The notes below the pieces were generated by a model, which was not told the origin of the DNA, made no database searches, and saw nothing but the letters and a program-made list of their open reading frames with translations. Position numbers and translations under genes: made by a program. Below are positions 1 to 6,576 of a stretch of DNA of 6,937 nucleotides, in pieces (position 1 is the stretch's first letter; the number at the start of each line of letters is the position of its first letter). Source of the stretch: Sulfurospirillaceae bacterium (lineage in GTDB: Bacteria > Campylobacterota > Campylobacteria > Campylobacterales > Sulfurospirillaceae); contig JAQWCT010000147.1 of the NCBI GenBank assembly GCA_028705785.1, positions 1-6,937 of the forward strand. Reading direction: 5' to 3'.

Positions 1-1010
1 ATGCTCCCAAAGAAGAAGCTTTGGTACTTGAATATCCCGGTAAAACTATCAGTTCTCAAACAACGACTATAAAAGCTAGAACCAATGGCATTTTGATGAA
101 AAAGTTTTTTAATGAAGGGGACGCGGTTAAAGAGGGCGATGTTCTCTACAAAATCGAGCCAGATACCTATGAGGCTTCTTATAACCTTGCTAAAGCAAAC
201 CTCCAAGCCTTAGAAGTACAACTTCAAAAAACAGCCAAAGAGTGGGAACGCATCAAATCTCTTTATGAGGCAAGTGCATCAAGTGAACAAGAAAAAGATA
301 CCGCTTACTGGGCATATGAGAGTGCTAAAGCTTCGGCTGAGAGTGCTAAAGCTTCACTTAAAATTGCTTCGATTAATTTAGAGCGAACCACCATTAAAGC
401 AACTATCAGTGGTATAGCAGGAATGAAGCAAGTGGATGTTGGCTCACTTGTGAGTGATGGCACAGCCCTTGTTGAAATCACCCAAGTCAATCCTTTACAT
501 GTAGAGTTTTCTATCCCTGATATTGATGTCATGAAGCAAAAATACAACATCAAAAATGGCAAGTGGTCCAACCCAACGGAGGGCAAACTCAAAGCTTCTT
601 TGATGGTAGGAGCTATGAAGTATAAAGAGATAGGGACAGTCGATTTTATGGACAGTTCACTCAATGCCAAAACAGGCTCACTCAAAGCGAGAGCCTCTTT
701 TAAAAATCCTACACAAGAACTCTTACCCAATCAATTTGTCAAAGTTTCTCTTTTAGGACTAACCCGTAATGCCATCATCAAAGTCCCACAAAAAGCAGTC
801 CTCCAAAATCCTCTAGGTACAGTCGTTTTTGTCGTTCAAGAGGACAAAGCAGTGGTTCGACCTGTTAAGATTGGTGAATCAAGTGAAAATGATTTTGTGA
901 TTGAAAGTGGTTTAAAAGAAGATGATATTGTTATCGTTAACAACTTCTTTCGCATCAAAAATGGCGCTCCTGTAAAAATCGACAAAGTCATCAACCAAGA
1001 GGCAAAATAG
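1..1010 (+). CDS. RND efflux periplasmic adaptor (membrane-fusion protein), 5' partial
   Basis: This is the periplasmic adaptor of a tripartite efflux pump (AcrA/MexA/HlyD superfamily), which bridges the inner-membrane RND pump and the outer-membrane channel. The frame is open from base 3 (Ala-Pro-Lys-Glu-Glu) to TAG at 1008-1010, giving 335 visible residues. The true start and the signal peptide or lipobox lie upstream; probably only about 40-50 residues are missing. The TTG at 21 and the ATG at base 1 (another frame) are not credible starts. Visible domains: EYPGKT first strand (about 9-14), N-terminal lipoyl half with NEGDAVKEGD (about 37-46), alpha-helical hairpin (about 56-127), second lipoyl half with VDVGSLVSDGTAL (about 144-156), beta-barrel (about 165-255), and membrane-proximal domain to the C-terminus. 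From a remembered AcrA alignment the hairpin is the same length as in AcrA. The next gene's ATG directly follows the stop codon, so translation is probably coupled. Family assignment is secure; the transported substrate cannot be read from the sequence. Confidence 0.95.
   Translation, partial: APKEEALVLEYPGKTISSQTTTIKARTNGILMKKFFNEGDAVKEGDVLYKIEPDTYEASYNLAKANLQALEVQLQKTAKEWERIKSLYEASASSEQEKDTAYWAYESAKASAESAKASLKIASINLERTTIKATISGIAGMKQVDVGSLVSDGTALVEITQVNPLHVEFSIPDIDVMKQKYNIKNGKWSNPTEGKLKASLMVGAMKYKEIGTVDFMDSSLNAKTGSLKARASFKNPTQELLPNQFVKVSLLGLTRNAIIKVPQKAVLQNPLGTVVFVVQEDKAVVRPVKIGESSENDFVIESGLKEDDIVIVNNFFRIKNGAPVKIDKVINQEAK
318..359 (+). repeat. 21-bp tandem duplication encoding a coiled-coil heptad
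   Basis: Two adjacent 21-base units (318-338 and 339-359) match at 18 of 21 positions, with the first 17 bases identical. They encode ESAKASA followed by ESAKASL in the second helix of the adaptor's hairpin. Seven residues equals one coiled-coil heptad, so the duplication keeps the helix in register. Compared with AcrA from memory, total hairpin length is unchanged, so this may be local homogenisation rather than an insertion. Confidence 0.8.
492..506 (+). repeat. Palindromic TTTACATGTA motif, copy 1 (inside adaptor gene)
   Basis: The sequence reads CCTTTACATGTAGAG, with the TACATGTA core at 496-503. It encodes Pro-Leu-His-Val at the junction of the lipoyl domain and beta-barrel, where AcrA relatives usually have Pro-Ile-Tyr-Val. 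It is one of five copies in the window; function unknown. Confidence 0.75.
997..1010 (+). promoter_or_regulatory. Ribosome-binding site of the RND pump gene, within the adaptor's 3' end
   Basis: AAGAGG at 997-1002 lies 8 bases before the ATG at 1011 and falls inside the last codons of the adaptor gene. The stop codon TAG (1008-1010) abuts the ATG, so translation of pump and adaptor is probably coupled. This supports 1011 as the pump start. Confidence 0.7.
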
Positions 1011-4000
1011 ATGCTATCTAAATTTTTCATTAACCGCCCTATTTTTGCGACGGTTCTCTCCATCCTCTTTATCATCGCAGGAACCATCGCGATTAGGATA
1101 CTGCCTGTTCAAGAGTATCCAAGCATCGCGCCACCTCAGATTATCGTCTCAGCAAATTACCCCGGAGCTGATGCTCAGACCTTAGCAACAACGGTGGCAG
1201 GACCGCTCGAAGAAGAGATTAATGGTGTTAAAAATATGATTTACATGACGACAACCGCATCGCCTAGTGGTATCGTTAGTATCAATATCTTTTTTCAAAT
1301 CGGAACCGATGTCGCACAAGCCAAAGTAGATGTCAACAACCGCGTAGCTGTTGCTACCAATAAACTTCCAGAAGCAGTCAAAAGACAAGGTGTCGTCACC
1401 AAGGAGCGCTCTCCTGATATCCTCAAAATCCTAGCATTGACTTCTAAGGGCAATGTACACGATGCCACTTTCATCTCAAACTACGCGCTTGTCAACATCG
1501 TCGATGACCTCAAACGTATCCCCGGAGTCGGAGATGCTGCCGTTTTTGGCAATAAAAATTATGCCATTCGCGTTTGGATAAAACCTGATAAACTCTCCAC
1601 TTATGAGCTGACTACAGCAGAAGTTATCAACGCCATTAAAAATCAAAATGAGCAGTATGCCTCAGGTCAAATCGGTCAAGAACCTATGAGTAAAGAGCCA
1701 ACTTATACTTATACCGTCAAAACAGCGGGTAGATTGAAAAATGCGAGTGAATTTGAAAATATTATCATTAGGGCAAACACTGATGGCTCTTCCTTAAAAC
1801 TCTCCGATGTTGCTCGTGTGGAACTGGGTGTTGAGTCTTACTACTTTGGAGCATCTTTTAACAAACAGCCGATGATTCCTATCGGTATTTACCTTGCTTC
1901 TGGTGCAAATGCCTTAGAAGTTTCAGGATTATTGGAGCAAAAACTCGAAGAGCTTAAAGCCAATTTCCCTAGTGACCTTGAAATCGATGCCGCTTATGAC
2001 CCTACGAAGTTTGTTAAAGCCTCTATCCACGAAGTTGTTTTCACCCTTCTTTTATCCATTGCCTTGGTTGTCAGTATCATCTATCTTTTCCTTGGCAATC
2101 TTAGAGCCACATTTATCCCTGTATTGGCTATTCCTGTTTCGATTGTAGGAACTTTTGCAGGATTTTATGCCGCAGGATTTTCGATCAATCTTCTCACCCT
2201 TTTTGGACTCACCCTTGCCATTGGTTTGGTAGTGGATGATGCCATTGTCGTTATCGAAAATGTGGAGAGAATTTTACGAGATGAAGATGAGCTGAGTGTT
2301 AAAGAAGCGACAATTAAAGCGATGAATGAAATCACCAATCCTGTTATCGCTATCGTTTTGGTTATCTCAGCGGTGTTCATTCCTGCGGCCTTTATGGGTG
2401 GATTTAGTGGAATGCTTTACCAACAATTTGCTGTTACCATCATGATTTCTGTTTTTATCTCAGGAATTGTCGCCCTTACGCTGACCCCTGCTTTATGTGC
2501 ATTATTTCTCAAAAAACATGAGAGTGAGCCTTTTTGGCCTATCAAAAAATTTAACCAATTTTTTGAATTTGGAACAACACTATTTTCCACGGGTGTGCGT
2601 AAAACTATCCGTTTTGGGGCGTTTAATCTCCTCATTTTTGGAGCGATGCTCGCTGGTATTTATTTTCTTACCCAAAAACTTCCCACAGGACTTGTCCCCA
2701 ATGAAGATAAAGGCTCAGTCCTCATCATCAGCAACCTGATGCCAGGAGCCGCCCTTGGGAGAACTTATAATGTGGCGATGGAAACGAGTGATTTTGTGCT
2801 TAAAAATCCCTTGGTTGAAAAAACAGGTGGACTGTATGGACTCGATTTTATCACAGGTGCTTACAAGACAGACTCTGGCATTAACTTTGTTAGATTGGTA
2901 GATTGGGATAAACGCCCTGATGCCAACCAAACTTCACAAGCCATCGCAGCTTCTATGATGCGAGGACTTTCTCAAAATAAAGAAGCAATGCTTATCGCCG
3001 TTACACCTCCTCCCATCATGGGTATGAGTACCGCCGGTGGTTTTGAGATGTATATCCAAGACCGCACAGGAGCAGATATTCAAGCACTCGATACTTATGC
3101 CAAAGAAATTGTCGAAAAAGCAAGTGCGCGAAAAGAGCTTACCGCGATGCGAACCACCATCAACACGAGTGTACCGCAGTATCTCATCAATGTCGATATT
3201 GCCAAAGCCAAATCACTCGGTGTCGAAATAAGCGATATTTTCAATACCATCCAAGCAACCTTTGGAAACACCTATGCCAATGACTTTAATCTCTTTGGCC
3301 GTACTTACCGTGTCAATGTCCAATCTGAGAGTACCTTTAGAGAGGGTTATGAAAATTACAACGATGTGTTTGTCAAATCTATTGAGGGAAAATTAGTTCC
3401 TATCAGTTCTATCGCGACCATCAAACGCGTTGTAGGCCCTGCCATTGTTCAAAAATTCAATATGTTTCAAGCCGCTCAAATTTCAGGACAACCAGCAGTT
3501 GGCTACAGCTCAGGCGAATCACTGAAAATTATCGAGCAAATAGCCAAAGAGGTTTTACCCAGTGGCTACACTATCGCATGGGCAGGAACTTCCTATCAAG
3601 AAAAGCAACTTGAAAAGGGCAACAATACCGCCTTTATCTACGCTATTATCTTTGTATTTTTGATTCTTGCAGCTTTGTATGAGAGTTGGAGTATCCCTTT
3701 TGCTATCGTCCTTGCCGTTCCTTTTGCGCTTTTGGGTGCAACGCTGAGTATTTGGCTTAGAGACCTTCAAAACGATATCTATTTCCAAGTAGGATTGGTC
3801 ACGCTGGTGGGGCTCTCGGCTAAAAATGCTATTTTGATGGTCGAATTTGCGATGAATAAATTAGACGAAGGTTACAGCTTAGTTGATGCGACAATAGAGG
3901 GAGCTAGGATTCGCTTTCGTCCTATCATCATGACTTCATTTGCTTTTATCGCAGGAACACTTCCTTTGGCAATTAGCACAGGGGCAGGAGCCAATAGTCG

Positions 4001-4139
4001 TCATGTCATCGGTACAACGATTGTGGGAGGTATGATTACTTTAACATTGATTGGAACTTTCTTTATTCCACTCTTTTTCTATGTCATTATGCGTCTTAAA
4101 GAAAAACTTACCCAAAAAGGAATCAGCCATGAGGCATAA
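1011..4139 (+). CDS. HAE1-family RND multidrug efflux pump, inner-membrane subunit
   Basis: This is the AcrB/MexB-type proton-driven antiporter that takes drugs or other amphiphiles from the periplasm and inner membrane and passes them to the outer-membrane channel. At 1042 residues it has normal family length. The N-terminus (MLSKFFINRPIFA) is the canonical start of TM1. Visible layout: TM1 about 9-30; periplasmic porter/docking half about 31-340; TM2-TM6 about 342-498; TM7 about 537-555; second periplasmic half about 556-870; TM8-TM12 about 873-1027. Proton-relay residues are present: Asp409-Asp410 in TM4 (AIGLVVDDAIVVIENVER, equivalent to AcrB D407/D408), Lys938 in TM10 (GLSAKNAIL, AcrB K940) and Arg970 in TM11 (AcrB R971). 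The pair of Asp residues points to the hydrophobe/amphiphile (HAE) branch rather than metal-ion exporters. No truncation or frameshift is seen. Exact substrate range is not predictable. It resembles the family to which Campylobacter CmeB belongs, but I do not claim orthology. Confidence 0.97.
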   Translation: MLSKFFINRPIFATVLSILFIIAGTIAIRILPVQEYPSIAPPQIIVSANYPGADAQTLATTVAGPLEEEINGVKNMIYMTTTASPSGIVSINIFFQIGTDVAQAKVDVNNRVAVATNKLPEAVKRQGVVTKERSPDILKILALTSKGNVHDATFISNYALVNIVDDLKRIPGVGDAAVFGNKNYAIRVWIKPDKLSTYELTTAEVINAIKNQNEQYASGQIGQEPMSKEPTYTYTVKTAGRLKNASEFENIIIRANTDGSSLKLSDVARVELGVESYYFGASFNKQPMIPIGIYLASGANALEVSGLLEQKLEELKANFPSDLEIDAAYDPTKFVKASIHEVVFTLLLSIALVVSIIYLFLGNLRATFIPVLAIPVSIVGTFAGFYAAGFSINLLTLFGLTLAIGLVVDDAIVVIENVERILRDEDELSVKEATIKAMNEITNPVIAIVLVISAVFIPAAFMGGFSGMLYQQFAVTIMISVFISGIVALTLTPALCALFLKKHESEPFWPIKKFNQFFEFGTTLFSTGVRKTIRFGAFNLLIFGAMLAGIYFLTQKLPTGLVPNEDKGSVLIISNLMPGAALGRTYNVAMETSDFVLKNPLVEKTGGLYGLDFITGAYKTDSGINFVRLVDWDKRPDANQTSQAIAASMMRGLSQNKEAMLIAVTPPPIMGMSTAGGFEMYIQDRTGADIQALDTYAKEIVEKASARKELTAMRTTINTSVPQYLINVDIAKAKSLGVEISDIFNTIQATFGNTYANDFNLFGRTYRVNVQSESTFREGYENYNDVFVKSIEGKLVPISSIATIKRVVGPAIVQKFNMFQAAQISGQPAVGYSSGESLKIIEQIAKEVLPSGYTIAWAGTSYQEKQLEKGNNTAFIYAIIFVFLILAALYESWSIPFAIVLAVPFALLGATLSIWLRDLQNDIYFQVGLVTLVGLSAKNAILMVEFAMNKLDEGYSLVDATIEGARIRFRPIIMTSFAFIAGTLPLAISTGAGANSRHVIGTTIVGGMITLTLIGTFFIPLFFYVIMRLKEKLTQKGISHEA
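4118..4128 (+). promoter_or_regulatory. Ribosome-binding site deciding the outer-membrane factor start
   Basis: AGGA at 4118-4121, within an A-rich AAAAAGGA run, sits 7 bases before ATG 4129. It lies inside the last codons of the pump gene. It favours 4129 over the in-frame ATG at 4051, because 4129 also puts a proper lipoprotein signal peptide at the N-terminus. Confidence 0.75.
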
Positions 4140-5529
4140 TACGACTATTTTATCGCTCATCGCGATTTTATTTTTGGGCGGTTGTTCGCTCTCTCCACAA
4201 TTGAATGTGCCTACTATCGAAACACCTAGCAGCCATGTTGAAGCTTTACATGTAGAGGTAAAATGGTGGACAAAATTTGGCGATGCAAAGCTTAATGCTC
4301 TCATCGAAGAAGCCCTTGCTAACAATGATGACCTTAAGCTCTCAGCCCTTCGCATCCTCAAAGCCAAGCAAGCCTATGGACTCAGTGATGCCAACCGCTA
4401 TCCAACTTTGAATGCTAACGCTAATGCCACACGGCAAAAAACCAGTGATGAAACCTTTCAGCACAATCGAAGTGAATATAGCGATCACGGAATGGGTTTA
4501 AACCTACAATATGAAATCGACTTTTGGGGAAAACTGAGCAATCAAGCTGAGTCAAATTGGTCACTCTATCTTGCCAATGAAGCGGCACGACAAACAGTAC
4601 AAAACACGCTCATTCATGATGTCATTTTGGCATATTTCAATCTCGCCTCCCTTGATGAACGCATTGCGATACTGGATAAAACCATCATCACCTATCAAGA
4701 GAGTTATGAATTTAGACTTAAACAGCAAAAAGTAGGCACGATTAATGAACTCTTAGCCAACCAAGCTTTAGCCCAATATAACAATACCAAATCCGCCAAA
4801 GAATCTTTGATAGAAAATAAATCAGCACAGCTTAGTGCCTTGTTTATCCTAGTTGGGAAAAGCCCCAAAGCCCTTTTTGAGGAAGAAAAATCGCTTTTAG
4901 CTAAATTGCCTCCTACGATTAATGTTCCTAAAGGTGTGCCATCCACTTTGCTTGAAAATAGACCAGATATACAAGAAGCTTTGGCTAATCTCAAAAGCAA
5001 AAATGCCCTTATCGGTGTTGAAAAATCCGCTTATTTCCCTAGCATTAGCCTAACAGGAAGTTATGGACAACAAAGTGAAAGTCTCAATAACATCCTCCAA
5101 TCCAGTGCCAATAAATGGAGTTTTGGGCCAACCCTTTCGGTGCCTATTTTCGATTTCGAGCGTATCAAAACCAGAGTTGCCATTTCAGAAACTGACTTAA
5201 AATCTTCTCTCATCAGCTATGAACAAAGTGTTAAAAAGGCCTATAAAGAGGTTTATGATGCACTGAATCGTCAAGATATTTACCACAGTAAATTGGTCTT
5301 TGGAGAGGACGAAGTGAAGGCTTATGCCAAAATGCTCGAAATCACCACCAAACGGTTTGATCGAGGGGTTGCCAATCAGCTTGAAGTTTTGGACGCACAA
5401 AAAGGCTTACTCAGTGCTTCTATCAGCCTAGTTTCCACCAAACAATCACTGCTTATCGCCCAAGTGGAACTTTTCAAAGCATTAGGTGGCGGATGGAATG
5501 AAAAAATGCTTTTAGGAGATGACAAGTGA
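4129..5529 (+). CDS. Outer-membrane efflux channel lipoprotein (NodT/OprM-type, TolC superfamily)
   Basis: This is the outer-membrane exit duct of the pump, a trimeric beta-barrel plus periplasmic alpha-tunnel. I start it at ATG 4129 (466 residues), not at the upstream in-frame ATG 4051, because 4129 gives a textbook lipoprotein signal: Met-Arg-His, a hydrophobic stretch (ILSLIAILFLGG) and Cys19 in the lipobox LGGC followed by Ser-Leu-Ser. The mature protein would be acylated at Cys19. Family marks: WWTKFGDAKLNALIEEAL (about 46-63), YEIDFWGK (128-135), LLENRPDI with RPDI at 278-281, then AYFPSISLTGSYG (about 301-313), and ALGGGW near the C-terminus (451-456). Two similar halves, as in OprM, are evident. 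Its start overlaps the pump gene by 11 bases and its stop overlaps the next start by 4, so translational coupling is likely. The protein is intact. Confidence 0.95.
   Translation: MRHNTTILSLIAILFLGGCSLSPQLNVPTIETPSSHVEALHVEVKWWTKFGDAKLNALIEEALANNDDLKLSALRILKAKQAYGLSDANRYPTLNANANATRQKTSDETFQHNRSEYSDHGMGLNLQYEIDFWGKLSNQAESNWSLYLANEAARQTVQNTLIHDVILAYFNLASLDERIAILDKTIITYQESYEFRLKQQKVGTINELLANQALAQYNNTKSAKESLIENKSAQLSALFILVGKSPKALFEEEKSLLAKLPPTINVPKGVPSTLLENRPDIQEALANLKSKNALIGVEKSAYFPSISLTGSYGQQSESLNNILQSSANKWSFGPTLSVPIFDFERIKTRVAISETDLKSSLISYEQSVKKAYKEVYDALNRQDIYHSKLVFGEDEVKAYAKMLEITTKRFDRGVANQLEVLDAQKGLLSASISLVSTKQSLLIAQVELFKALGGGWNEKMLLGDDK
4243..4257 (+). repeat. Palindromic TTTACATGTA motif, copy 2 (inside channel gene)
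   Basis: The sequence reads GCTTTACATGTAGAG, with the TACATGTA core at 4247-4254. It encodes Ala-Leu-His-Val in the linker between the lipidated Cys and the first conserved WW motif of the channel protein, a region that is poorly conserved in the family. Confidence 0.75.
5514..5525 (+). promoter_or_regulatory. Ribosome-binding site for the GTG start of the flavin oxidoreductase
   Basis: AGGAG at 5514-5518 lies 7 bases before GTG 5526. The GTG forms a GTGA overlap with the TGA stop of the channel gene, a typical termination-reinitiation arrangement. It supports the GTG start over the next in-frame ATG, which encodes Met21 and would delete the first beta strand. Confidence 0.75.
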
Positions 5530-6554
5530 ATTCCCTTCTTAATCCCTACACACTCGCACAAGTTGAACTCAAAAATAGCGTCGTCATGCCACCTATGTGT
5601 ATGTACAAAGCAGATAATGACGGCATTATCAAGGATTTTCACCTTACCCATTATGGCGCAAGAGCCATCGGGGGCGTAGGACTTATTATCACCGAAGCTA
5701 CGGCAGTTGAACCACGAGGTCGCATCAGTGACAATGACCTTGGAATTTGGGATGATGAACAAATAGAGGGACATCAAAAACTTACAACCCTTTGCCATAG
5801 TTTTGGTGCAAAAATGGCTATTCAATTAGCGCATTCTGGCAGAAAAAGCCTCTGCGCAGACTCTACGCCTGTCGCACCGAGTGCTTTAATATTTAGCAAC
5901 AGTGGCGGATTTAAGCAACCACAAGCCTTACATGTAAAGGAAATTTTAGAGATAAAAACAGCTTTTGTGGAAGCTGCTAAACGAGCCGAAAAAGCAGGTT
6001 ATGACATCCTTGAACTTCATGCCGCACATGGGTATTTATTGTGCGAGTTTTTATCACCACTCACCAACCAACGCACTGACCAGTACGGTGGGAGTGTGGA
6101 AAACCGTTGTGCATTCGTCATAGAAGTCGCTCAAGCCATTTTGGAAGCCACACCAAACATGCCCCTTATTGTACGCGTGAGCGCGGATGAATGGATGGAA
6201 AAGGGATGGGATATGGAAGAGAGCATTTTCCTTTGTAAACAGCTTAAAAGCCTTGGTGTTTCGATGATACATGTCTCTGCTGGGGGGAACAACGAAGCGC
6301 AAAAAATGCCCCCCCTTGTGCCACTCTACCAAGCAGCTTACGCCAAAGTCATTCGTGAAAGTGTAGAAATTCCAACGATTGCAGTCGGACTTATCACCAC
6401 AACAGATGAGGGTGAAATGCTGCTCAAAAAAGGATTTTGCGATTTGGTAGCCTATGGTAGAGAATTGCTAAGAAACCCAAATTTTGTCTTTTACGCCGCT
6501 AAAGAAACGGGAGAAAAAGCCTTAATTGAACCCTCATATTTAAGAGCTTTTTAG
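5526..6554 (+). CDS. NADH/NADPH:flavin oxidoreductase, Old Yellow Enzyme family (YqjM/NamA class)
   Basis: This is a predicted cytoplasmic FMN-dependent ene-reductase that uses NAD(P)H to reduce activated C=C bonds (enones, maleimides) and often nitro compounds. It has 342 residues in a TIM barrel and starts at GTG 5526. N-terminal length matches B. subtilis YqjM as I remember it. Class-defining residues: Cys25 and Tyr27 in PMCMY (YqjM C26/Y28), Gln100 in AIQLAHSGRK, the His165-x-x-His168 pair in HAAHGY that holds the substrate oxyanion, SPLTNQRTDQYGGSVENR (177-194), Arg217 in VRVS, the phosphate-binding GRELLRNP (311-318), and Arg340 in the C-terminal YLRAF. Arg340 probably corresponds to the YqjM arginine finger donated to a neighbouring subunit. 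No signal peptide is seen. Tight coupling to the pump suggests a shared role in coping with reactive organic compounds (inference). The natural substrate is unknown. The sequence does not suggest the longer 2,4-dienoyl-CoA reductase, which carries an additional FeS/FAD domain. Confidence 0.95.
   Translation: MNSLLNPYTLAQVELKNSVVMPPMCMYKADNDGIIKDFHLTHYGARAIGGVGLIITEATAVEPRGRISDNDLGIWDDEQIEGHQKLTTLCHSFGAKMAIQLAHSGRKSLCADSTPVAPSALIFSNSGGFKQPQALHVKEILEIKTAFVEAAKRAEKAGYDILELHAAHGYLLCEFLSPLTNQRTDQYGGSVENRCAFVIEVAQAILEATPNMPLIVRVSADEWMEKGWDMEESIFLCKQLKSLGVSMIHVSAGGNNEAQKMPPLVPLYQAAYAKVIRESVEIPTIAVGLITTTDEGEMLLKKGFCDLVAYGRELLRNPNFVFYAAKETGEKALIEPSYLRAF
5925..5940 (+). repeat. Palindromic TTACATGTAA motif, copy 3 (inside flavin oxidoreductase gene)
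   Basis: The sequence reads GCCTTACATGTAAAGG, with the TACATGTA core at 5929-5936. The palindrome TTACATGTAA is perfect over 10 bases. It encodes Ala-Leu-His-Val-Lys at residues 134-138, where relatives commonly have an Ala-Leu-Thr-x-Glu-type segment before the helix. Confidence 0.75.
6282..6315 (+). repeat. G6 ... A6 ... C7 homopolymer cluster inside the flavin oxidoreductase gene
   Basis: Within 34 bases there are a run of six G (6282-6287), six A (6301-6306) and seven C (6309-6315). The G and C runs are complementary and could form a 6-bp GC stem with a loop of about 21 bases. The reading frame is intact here (Ser-Ala-Gly-Gly-Asn-Asn ... Lys-Met-Pro-Pro-Leu). Runs of this kind are slippage-prone, but they are shorter than typical phase-variation tracts. 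Confidence 0.6.
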
Positions 6555-6576
6555 CTTTACATGTAAGGAATTTTAA
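6555..6576 (+). promoter_or_regulatory. Intergenic gap with motif copy 4 merged into the hydrolase ribosome-binding site
   Basis: This 22-base gap, the only one in the window, holds GCTTTACATGTAAGGA at 6555 onward (TACATGTA core 6558-6565). The AAGGA at 6565-6569 forms the tail of the palindrome and lies 7 bases before ATG 6577, so it doubles as a Shine-Dalgarno site. A protein or hairpin on the motif could affect initiation. No terminator or promoter fits in the gap. Confidence 0.7.

Noticed and set aside
1..72. ATG at base 1 as a gene start
   Set aside because: It is in a different frame from the adaptor and hits a TAA after 23 codons. The adaptor frame is open from base 3 with family-typical sequence, so the gene enters from outside the window.
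1239..1250. TTTACATGACG as a sixth copy of the palindromic motif
   Set aside because: Only the left half matches. It is in another codon phase and encodes the conserved Ile-Tyr-Met-Thr of RND pumps, so protein conservation explains it.
4051..4128. Upstream in-frame ATG 4051 as the start of the outer-membrane channel
   Set aside because: It would add 26 residues ahead of a complete lipoprotein signal peptide and lies deep in the pump gene. ATG 4129 has a well-placed AGGA and gives Cys19 in an LGGC lipobox.
5376..5825. 149-codon antisense open frame opposite the channel/oxidoreductase junction, and other antisense frames (for example 305-730 and 4041-4367)
   Set aside because: They run opposite well-supported genes with strong family motifs, have no recognisable domains, and look like by-products of coding bias on the + strand.
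6267..6275. ATACATGTC in the oxidoreductase as a degenerate motif copy
   Set aside because: It shares only TACATGT and lacks the flanking T-run and the right arm. It reads Ile-His-Val but could be chance, so I do not count it.
6555..6576. Intergenic palindrome as a transcription terminator
   Set aside because: The arms are short and AT-rich with no GC stem and no following U-tract, and the hydrolase ribosome site overlaps it. The same palindrome occurs inside four genes.
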